This document shows positions 29,257-37,251 of a stretch of DNA of 41,033 bases, piece by piece. The stretch is taken from assembly GCA_004352715.1 (NCBI GenBank), contig SCFE01000080.1, positions 1 to 41,033 of the forward strand. The letters run 5' to 3'. Under the pieces are notes generated by a model. It worked only from the letters and a program-made list of their open reading frames with translations, was not told where the DNA came from and did no database searches. Position numbers and translations under genes: made by a program. This DNA is from Hofstenia miamia. Taxonomy: Eukaryota; Xenacoelomorpha; Acoela. Position 1 is the first letter of the stretch. Every line of letters starts with the position of its first letter.

Positions 29257-29619
29257 AACTCATTGAAAAGATTGCCAGGTGATCTGGTTGTTAGTGTTTC
29301 AATAGACATTGCGCTTGTAGGCTGAGTTTTTAGAGGAATGATTTCACAATAAGGAAAAATAATGAATTTATCCAACAATTTACAATGAATATATAGAGAG
29401 GACTACTCAATAGGAATAAAATCACGTGATTTATAACCAAGGAAAGTAAATTAGTAGAAACATGCATCATGTAAATAACCAAAGTAAACTAATAATAAAC
29501 TTAGTCAGCTAATAATGATGGGTGTGCATATGGGTCTGCAAGAGGAGTGGTGTACTTTGAAATGATATGTAGCTTTTGCATGTAATTTTAACGAATTAAT
29601 CAATGCACATTAACCTTTG

Positions 29620-29800
29620 CTGTGAATGTAAACTAAATTGAGCCCTCATGACATGTAAATGAATCATTGTAAACTGGCCCCAACATGTATATGAATCATT
29701 GCAAAATAAATTGGTCTATGAAATGTCATGAATCAGTAATTAAAACCCATTAGCAGTGCTGTCAAAAACCCATTACCAGTAGTATCAAGTAGGTGAATCA
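29620..29800. repeat. Short direct repeats
   Basis: CATGTAAATGAATCATTG and CATGTATATGAATCATTG are about 45 bp apart. AAAACCCATTAGCAGT and AAAACCCATTACCAGT follow. These look like end repeats of a transposon. Nothing else is recognised from 29257 to 29879. Confidence 0.5.
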
Positions 29801-29879
29801 CTAATTAAACAACCCTTGCTATCAGTGAATCAGCTAAGTGTTAAGAGAACTTCAAGATGTCCCAATGGGACGGGGTCTG

Positions 29880-30575
29880 TTCTTCCCTTACTACTCATGT
29901 TGTTAAATCAGACATATCGTTTATATAAAATTTATAAATATTATATTAAAATATTAAATAGTAAGGGACCCAGAATTGTTCCCTGTGGGACTCCATTTGT
30001 ATTATAAACCCAATCTGAAAAAGATTCACTAAGCTCTATTGGTTGCATATCATTATACAATTAACTAGAAATGAGAAACATGCTGTCATTAGAAAAACCT
30101 CTAGTTATATGCTATGATCAATCAAATCAAATGCTTTCAAAAGGTCTAAGCAAGCTACTACTGAGTATTCATTATCATCAATAGTTTTTCTCCATTTTTC
30201 ATTGGCTCATACTAAGGCGTCACTGATTGAAATACCCTATGATAACCATGTTGTGTTTTGGAGCAAAAGTGCTCATTAATTTTGTTAAAAAGACTTCATT
30301 CAAATAATTTGCCGTTTGGAGAGGTGATTGAAATGGGTCTATAACTTAAGCAGTTTTCAGGATTGTCTTTTTTAAGTACTGGCGTTATGTTTGCCAATTT
30401 TAATTTGTCTGGAAAAAGGAATATTTATACAGGCATTTAAGATGTAACATAGGTCCAGCTATTAAGTTGGCTGTGAGTTTTAGAAGTCAAGTTGGCTTTA
30501 AAGATGGTTCGCTGGATTTGTTTTTTAAACAATGTATTGAATTTATTATTTCATATTTAGTTGTAAAATGAAAGG
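29880..30575 (-). pseudogene. Decayed antisense reverse transcriptase fragment, relative of the LINE at 37252
   Basis: The minus strand reads the same motifs in order as the intact LINE: KYEIINSI, KLANITPVLKKDNPENC, YRPISITSP, the KAFD region and NGVPQGTILGPLLFNI (near 29975). Stops and frameshifts are scattered through it. A codon that is CGA in the intact element (39046-39048, GAA CGA) is TGA here (30296-30298), and a TGG Trp codon also became TGA near 30502. It is dead. Confidence 0.82.
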
Positions 30576-30702
30576 AGAGAGGTTGGAGCTGATTTAGTTT
30601 TAGAAACAAAATAGAAAAGCTATCAACCTGGATAGTGGAACTAATTGCTGATCTCCCAAGATTTACACATTTAACTCCATATTATGTTTCATTGGCCGTG
30701 AT

Positions 30703-31999
30703 GTGCTCTCTAAAGACAGTTGTGCTCTCCGCTCTGCACTTAAAAACGTCACTGACTCAAACATCAATAAAGACGACGAACATTGCAAACTTGTAGCACC
30801 ATTTATGGCCCTCAGTCGAGATGAATTATTTTCATTGCATTCATTTCTTAAGGATCACACACATATGTCCTTTACACCTAACTCGCGCGAACATGAAGTC
30901 ACTGACACTTTGTTGCATTCAGCAGCATCAAGAAAGAAACCTATTACTCGCTCTCCAAGAAAACCTCGCAAGATTAAAACAGGTACTAATTTTTTAATTT
31001 TAGGTAGCTCCATGTTTAGGAAATTACGATCCAAAAACATAATTAGAAACAAAGAGGTCTCCATGCACTCGTATCCCAGTGCCTGCATATCTGAGCTTCA
31101 ACAGACATTGGAACTCTACCCGCAAACAAAAATTAAAACAGTTTTCGTACAAATTGGAAGAAATGATATTCTCAAGAACCCAACCAACTACGAAGCTAAG
31201 TTTACTGATCTTATTAAAATAATTAACCATATTTTTAGTCCTACTAAGATTTTTCTTAGTGAAATCCCACCTTTTTGCANATTTTTTAGCATTTCATTTA
31301 TATTTGATGCAGAATATACAGGAAACCAGTTTTCTGATAAGAGGGATGATTTAAAATTATCAATATTTTCAATACACTTTTCACGAGTTTTAATCCATTT
31401 CGTGGTAATTTTTGGGGTTGAGTGAGAAGACTTTTGAAATTTGATAGATGTAAAACAGTGATCAGAGAATGGATATTCAAAAGAGGTGTACTGGAAGTGT
31501 GTGTTATTGTTTTCAGCTAATGCAATGTAGTCAATTAGATTCCTACTCAATGATGTGATTCTAGTAGGCAATGTTTTATTAGTCAATACAAAATTAAATG
31601 TGTTCAAGAACAGATCCATTTTACATTGATCATTAGCATTTAAATAATTAAGGTTCCAATCTAATTAACCATATTTTTAGTCCTACTAAGATTTTTCTTA
31701 GTGAAATCCCACCTTTTTGCAACAGCCTGCTTCAAGGCAACAATGAAGTAGTAAAAGTCAATAAAATTATTTCTAACTTATCAGAAAAATTAAAATTTTC
31801 AGTATTTAAATTATTTTCACAATTTTGTTTAGGTCCAAAAGTCGTTAACAGTCGTCTCTTTTCAAAAGACGGCATTCATTTCTCACAGAATGGAATTGGA
31901 AAATTTGTATCCATCAATAAATCCTTCTTCGAGCCTCCATCTTGTCGCACAATTCAATTCCTCAAAGCAATGCCGACAAATAACAGAGTCTTTGAAAGT
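30703..31999 (+). pseudogene. LINE ORF1 with SGNH/GDSL-like esterase domain, split by an antisense insert or misassembly
   Basis: An N-terminal Ser/Lys-rich part is followed by TNFLILGSSMFRKLRSKNII (the GDS-like block I), KTVFVQIGRNDILKN (the GxND-like block III) and, after the interruption, KDGIHFSQNGIGKF (the DxxH block V). This esterase domain is known from ORF1 of CR1/L2-type LINEs, where it binds or processes RNP or lipid partners. At 31220-31280 the frame meets a single N. The same 60 bases are repeated at 31664-31723 and the frame then continues to the 32000 gap. The duplicated 60 bp flanking the insert argues for a contig join artefact. Confidence 0.75.
31281..31661 (-). pseudogene. 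Antisense LINE endonuclease fragment inside ORF1
   Basis: The minus strand opens DWNLNYLNAND and continues to RNLIDYIALAEN and YPFSDHCFTSI, then KWIKTREKC. These are the C-terminal AP-endonuclease motifs (GDWN, D, SDH) that also appear in the LINE at 37252. It ends at the single N (31280). The N-terminal endonuclease half and the RT are not present here. Confidence 0.75.
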
Positions 32000-32999
32000 N
32001 NNNNNNNNNNNNNNNNNNNNNNNNNNNNNNNNNNNNNNNNNNNNNNNNNNNNNNNNNNNNNNNNNNNNNNNNNNNNNNNNNNNNNNNNNNNNNNNNNNNN
32101 NNNNNNNNNNNNNNNNNNNNNNNNNNNNNNNNNNNNNNNNNNNNNNNNNNNNNNNNNNNNNNNNNNNNNNNNNNNNNNNNNNNNNNNNNNNNNNNNNNNN
32201 NNNNNNNNNNNNNNNNNNNNNNNNNNNNNNNNNNNNNNNNNNNNNNNNNNNNNNNNNNNNNNNNNNNNNNNNNNNNNNNNNNNNNNNNNNNNNNNNNNNN
32301 NNNNNNNNNNNNNNNNNNNNNNNNNNNNNNNNNNNNNNNNNNNNNNNNNNNNNNNNNNNNNNNNNNNNNNNNNNNNNNNNNNNNNNNNNNNNNNNNNNNN
32401 NNNNNNNNNNNNNNNNNNNNNNNNNNNNNNNNNNNNNNNNNNNNNNNNNNNNNNNNNNNNNNNNNNNNNNNNNNNNNNNNNNNNNNNNNNNNNNNNNNNN
32501 NNNNNNNNNNNNNNNNNNNNNNNNNNNNNNNNNNNNNNNNNNNNNNNNNNNNNNNNNNNNNNNNNNNNNNNNNNNNNNNNNNNNNNNNNNNNNNNNNNNN
32601 NNNNNNNNNNNNNNNNNNNNNNNNNNNNNNNNNNNNNNNNNNNNNNNNNNNNNNNNNNNNNNNNNNNNNNNNNNNNNNNNNNNNNNNNNNNNNNNNNNNN
32701 NNNNNNNNNNNNNNNNNNNNNNNNNNNNNNNNNNNNNNNNNNNNNNNNNNNNNNNNNNNNNNNNNNNNNNNNNNNNNNNNNNNNNNNNNNNNNNNNNNNN
32801 NNNNNNNNNNNNNNNNNNNNNNNNNNNNNNNNNNNNNNNNNNNNNNNNNNNNNNNNNNNNNNNNNNNNNNNNNNNNNNNNNNNNNNNNNNNNNNNNNNNN
32901 NNNNNNNNNNNNNNNNNNNNNNNNNNNNNNNNNNNNNNNNNNNNNNNNNNNNNNNNNNNNNNNNNNNNNNNNNNNNNNNNNNNNNNNNNNNNNNNNNNN
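32000..32999. other. Assembly gap (1000 N) inside the second piggyBac copy
   Basis: Run of N. By comparison with copy A about 2.0 kb of piggyBac should precede 33000, so the true gap is probably larger than drawn or the copy is truncated. Confidence 0.97.
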
Positions 33000-33520
33000 A
33001 CAAGCAGCATACGACTCGATGATATTGGTCATTGTGTACTTCAAAACCAAAAACTGGATGTGAGAAATGTAAAGTGCATCTTTGCATAACAAAAGACAAA
33101 AATTGCTTTAAGATGTTTCATAATATTGTCGATTAGGTGTATCAAAGTAAAAATTTTGAATGTTTGTTGCTTTATTAATGCGGATTTAGTTTGTACTATA
33201 TATAGGACAAACCACAATATATTTTTTTAGTTATTATATTTCATATGATGAATTTATTTTTTGAACTTGTAAAATTGAATTTAGCAAATACTAGCAAAGC
33301 TAACCAATGTATTGTAAGTATTTATGGAAATTAGTTTGTACTAAATATAGACAAATCTTCAAATATGCCGAAGGTCTATATATAGGACAAACTTGTAGCG
33401 TTTGTGCTATTCAATATTTTTGCACTCAAAAAATTTTCATCAATTCTCATGTAACATATAATTAAAAAAACCACTTATATTGTGTAGTAGTTAAATATTG
33501 TGTTTTTCGGCAGTTTAAGG
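33000..33520 (+). mobile_element. piggyBac element, copy B, 3' end (opposite orientation to copy A)
   Basis: The sequence is almost identical, on the other strand, to 8316-8837. It includes the last 29 transposase codons to TAA (33087-33089), the internal GTTTGTCCTATATATAG motifs and the terminal repeat TTCGGCAGTTTAAGG followed by TTAA (33521-33524). Near the tip I see one difference (GTGTTTTT against GAGTTTTT). The frameshifted transposase C-terminus (KCIFA stop) is shared with copy A. Flanks beyond TTAA differ from both flanks of copy A. Confidence 0.92.
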
Positions 33521-33524
33521 TTAA

Positions 33525-34297
33525 AGGATTGGACAGAGCACATATTTCCGAGTTTCAAGTGTGATTACAAATGTAAACTCAAATTAACAAAAATTTATTA
33601 AATTGGGTTAAACCAATAGATGAAAGTAAAAACTGTTACACTTTTTCTAACAAGGTTTTGAATGTAATCCAATCTATTATTGTAAATTCTAAAAAATCTA
33701 AATAATTTAAGTATTTATTTCTAAAATCGCACTGCGGAATGTAAAATTTAATCGGAATCGTTTTATAATTCAGAACTAAACCAATGTTTTTTTATCATTA
33801 ACGTTTGCTGTGAGTTACATTTGCAAATTGTTTGTAAAAACAATGTATTGGTTTAATCCTTTAACTGGTAGAATACAGACTGATAATGACTTCCATCATC
33901 GATTTGGTCGCATATGTGACAAAATAGCTGATTGGAACCTCTGTGATAGCAGTGAAGATTTTTTTGTCGACGATTTCAAACATGGAAAAGATTTTCTTAT
34001 CGTTTGGGCTGTTCGAATTAGGCAGACGAAACTAAGATACTTTTTTCGACTTGAGCCGAATATGGCAGCCAAAGAGTTAAACAACCATTAACATGTTAAA
34101 CAAAAAATAGATTGCTCATATAAATCATTAATAGTCATTTATTTATAAACAATATTTTAAATTCGGTTTTTAAATCTAGTATAATTAATTACATGGAACT
34201 ATTAATTTTCGAATTGTTGAACGATTATTTAGGTTTTTGTTTCCGGTCTTGTTAAAAATCTATTTCAAATATTTTGAAAATTTGAAAAATTGTTTAG
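33525..34297 (+). other. 3' part of the last intron of DNA polymerase lambda
   Basis: The stretch between the piggyBac TTAA and the TTGTTTAG acceptor at 34290-34297 is AT-rich and contains one unassigned open frame (33843-34091). It is the natural partner of the intron part at 10851-11437. Confidence 0.55.
33843..34091 (+). CDS. Unassigned 82-aa protein, possibly nested in the pol lambda intron
   Basis: From an ATG the frame reads MYWFNPLTGRIQTDNDFHHR, FGRICDKIADWNLCDSS, DDFKHGKDFLIVWAVRIRQT and KLRYFFRLEPN, then stop. The composition is unusually protein-like for such AT-rich intronic DNA: balanced charges, three Trp and alternating hydrophobics near the C-terminus. No family is recognised and there is no signal peptide or membrane segment. 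It may be a small nested gene, an exon, or a remnant of a transposon. Confidence 0.4.
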   Translation: MYWFNPLTGRIQTDNDFHHRFGRICDKIADWNLCDSSEDFFVDDFKHGKDFLIVWAVRIRQTKLRYFFRLEPNMAAKELNNH

Positions 34298-34630
34298 TTT
34301 GAAGCTGATGTGCAAACCAAGTACATGGGAGTCTGTAAATTGCCTAATAGCTCACTGCATCGAAGAATAGATATTCTATGCATTCCACATAAAGAGTTAG
34401 GTTGTGCTTTGGTCTACTTTACTGGCTCTGCGCACTTCAATCGATCACTGAGACTTCTCGCAAGAAGGAATGGAATGACGTTGAATGAGCACAGGCTTTC
34501 AAAAGGAGTCGTTCGGAAGAACGGTGTTCGCTTAAGCGATGGTGCTGAGGTTGACACATCTGGTGGGGAAGAAGCTGTATTTAAAGCATTAGGTGTGCCT
34601 TACAGACCCCCAACAGAAAGAGATTGGTAG
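34298..34630 (+). CDS. POLL: DNA polymerase lambda, last exon (third catalytic Asp, thumb), on the opposite strand from the other exons
   Basis: After the acceptor TTGTTTAG the exon reads FEADVQTKYMGVCKLP, RRIDILCIPHKELG, ALVYFTGSAHFNRSLRLLAR, NGMTLNEHRLS, VFKALGVPYRPPTERDW and TAG. RRIDIL supplies the third metal-binding Asp. YFTGSAHFNRS is the nucleotide-selection helix region, and the PYR-P-ERDW end is the signature C-terminus of pol lambda/beta. The exon begins in phase 0, exactly matching the phase-0 donor of the palm exon at 11438 on the minus strand. With the other exons it completes the catalytic domain. As drawn it cannot be spliced to them. Confidence 0.93.
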   Translation, partial: FEADVQTKYMGVCKLPNSSLHRRIDILCIPHKELGCALVYFTGSAHFNRSLRLLARRNGMTLNEHRLSKGVVRKNGVRLSDGAEVDTSGGEEAVFKALGVPYRPPTERDW

Positions 34631-35549
34631 AACCCGTTGAAAACGCTAGATATACATATCAATTTTAATTGTAAATTTGAACTTTTTAATTACAGGTTAA
34701 TTTATTTTTATTGGTTATTCAACATATACTTTTTGAATATTGCATAGTCCAAAATTATATAATCGTATATTTCAAGTTTTAACTTCATGTTATTTTGATT
34801 AATCCATATCTAGGATTGCCTGTCTGTATTCAATAGCTCATACATAAAACAACATGCATTATGAAAGCAATTTTCTGGCTATTCGTTTATATGCAACAAA
34901 AATAAAGTTGGTCTTAGAAATGACCCTAGAGGCTATCAATTTTTTGAAATTTTAATCAAAAATTGTTCAAAAAATCACTTCATTTCGATGTGTGAGGCTT
35001 CTTGCTAGAAACTTTAGGTTTCCGCTAATATTTAATTCATCTTTTAACATTCATCTTGTACTGAGTCAAAAGTTTTACTGAACTCCAAATAAGAGTTGAA
35101 AAACAAATATTCGCATTTAGGAATTAATTCGTTTAATATCAACTAGTTCAGTCGAACTTGTATTTTCAAATATAACAGATGTCGTTGGAAAGCTTGCAAT
35201 CGAAGTATAATTTATTACTTGTAATCTCAACTATTGTATTTGGTATCACTTTGGTATGACTGTTCGATAATCGAATTACAAGTCAATCAATTATCAACCT
35301 GCTCCGCCAATTATCAATCACTTATCTCGACAGCTACTGATAGCGAAAACACTTTTGTTCAAAAATGCTTTTTTTTTCAAGAGAATATTGAAAGCAAAAT
35401 CAGAGCGCATAGCTTTAGGGTTTAAACCAAACTGTGTTTCTATACTACGATTGTTTCGAACAAAACAAACCTTATACGTTGGGAATTTGAGTGAGTAGCG
35501 CAAGCAATTTTGACAATGACTGCCAATTGATAATTGATTCGAATTTGGC
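34631..35549. other. Intergenic AT-rich sequence
   Basis: No gene is recognised. The pol lambda 3'UTR should begin here, and an AATAAA lies near 34909. Confidence 0.4.
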
Positions 35550-35940
35550 TTCTGAATCAATCATTTATTGAGCATTTTAAGGATTTTTAATAATTTTAAC
35601 AAAAAGATTCAAATATATTTCGACTTACAAAGTCATCGTCAGTTTTACAAATAATTCCCTCTAAATTTACTTGATTTTATAGCAATATTTTATTTCACTA
35701 AATCTTAATTATTGGTAACAATAGTTTATGTATATAATCTTCTTTCGTATTTCGACTTGGTTGAAATGATCTTATTAAAATGCTTTCAGTGATTTTAAGA
35801 TATTTTGCATCGGTATTCTTTAAAATTTTTACATCATAACTTAGTCCACAATTTTTAAGGTGTTTTGAAATGGTTGAATTAGTTTCATTTATTACTAAAT
35901 GCTAGTTGGGTCTATTATCGATTATTAACCACTTAATCGA
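35550..35940 (-). pseudogene. Penelope-like element 3' end with GIY-YIG endonuclease C-terminal remnant
   Basis: The minus strand reads ISKHLKNCGLSYDVKILKNT, YLKITESILIRSFQPSRNT and then LPIIKI stop. This resembles the C-terminal half of the Penelope-type GIY-YIG endonuclease (pattern xHLxxx..I-xW/Y-x-VKIL ... R-x-x-ESI-x-I-x-x-x-x-P-x-x-N). Just downstream is CTGACGATGACTTTGTAAGT, then CGAAATATATT, like the conserved CTGATGATGxCTTTxTAAGxCGAAA terminal motif of Penelope elements. No reverse transcriptase is visible upstream (35941-36500), so it is a 5'-truncated copy. One in-frame TAG lies just upstream of the readable part. Family recall only. Confidence 0.62.
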
Positions 35941-37251
35941 GCCGCTTTATATTGGCTATCTGTCTAAGCATTGCATAACACCCCTAGAAGAAAATATTTT
36001 TATTTAGCGTGGATGTTGTGCATGTTCAATGAGGACTGATATGTCTACACTAACCTAAATACGTCGATAAAATTAGTATATGCAAAAAATACAAAAATTA
36101 ACGTTAACAGACGTAATAATTTCAGTTTTTTATCAATCATTTACTTTTATTTGCCGTGATAATGAAGCTATTTAACTAAAGCTTACTGAAGAAGGAAGCT
36201 AATTGCTGTCTGTATAAGAAATAAAAAAATTCTTTTTGAGCATGTAGGTCTATAGCAAATGCTTCATAATAGATCAAGTATTTAAGTTCTGATTAATTTT
36301 CTAATATGCACAAAACTAAATCCCCAGATTTTATTTCGTCAGGAGTAATTTCAAATGAATATATGTAAATAGTTGCTACCTTTATATGTTGGACTAATAA
36401 ATTGATAAGTGCATCAAATTACGTACAATTACGAAACCTGTGGATATTGTAAACTGCTGCAGTTACGTTTCATTTTTATTTTATGATTTCTTACTCATTT
36501 TGTACTCTAAAGAGTAATTTATACTTATATTAATTTTTTGTTTAAGCTTGGTTTCATTAATTCAATATATATATATTTAATGATGCTTAATTGAGAAGCA
36601 TTTATTGTCTTGGCTAATCATCATAAATAACTTTCATTTCGCAGATCTTTGCTGTTATGAAATAGATGATGATTCTTGTTATCTTATGATCGTTTCTTCT
36701 TGTTAACGAATTGTTTCCAATGTGCTTTGCACCGCAGTTTTTATAAAATTGGTATATGAATTTAGAAAGGTATTCAACATTGGTTTTCATCTTTAATTAT
36801 ATTATTCTTGGTCCTTAAACAAGTTCGCACGAAGACTTCCGACTCTAATTTCTTCATTGGAACAGTAAAGCTCGCAAATTCGCTTCACAAATATACGTCA
36901 CTGGACATATTTAGCCAACCATTGTTTTAAGAGTTAACTCAAGTCACTATATTTAAAATTTATAAATGATCACTATATCATTTTAAAAATCCTTTTATGT
37001 TTTAGTGTCATTTTTGCAATTTAAGCCTTTTACTGCTACTACTACTATTCAAGCAATTTATTGCTTTTTTAAATTTTATTTATATATTTTTTACTCTCAT
37101 TGGGTTATGGCGAATTTTTCACCTAATTTATGCTATCGCTAATAACTCACCGTCTTTCATATATTTAATTCTAATTATTCTTAACTCAAAATTCAATATT
37201 ACCTGTATTAGAGAAACCTTAAATATACATAAACATAATTTAAGAAACAGC
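35941..37251. other. Non-coding sequence upstream of the LINE ORF2, probably including its 5'UTR
   Basis: No recognised gene is present. An ACT-type trinucleotide run lies near 37036-37048. No ORF1 directly upstream was recognised, so the copy may be 5'-truncated or have a long UTR. Confidence 0.4.

Noticed and set aside
29148-29378. Overlapping 76-aa frame upstream of the small gene at 28807
   Set aside because: It overlaps the basic tail in another frame and lacks the conserved domain. It may be an alternative 5' exon but cannot be supported.
33810-34091. Reading the 33810 frame as an additional pol lambda exon
   Set aside because: It has no similarity to any pol X region, ends in a stop, and the palm and last exons already join in phase without it.
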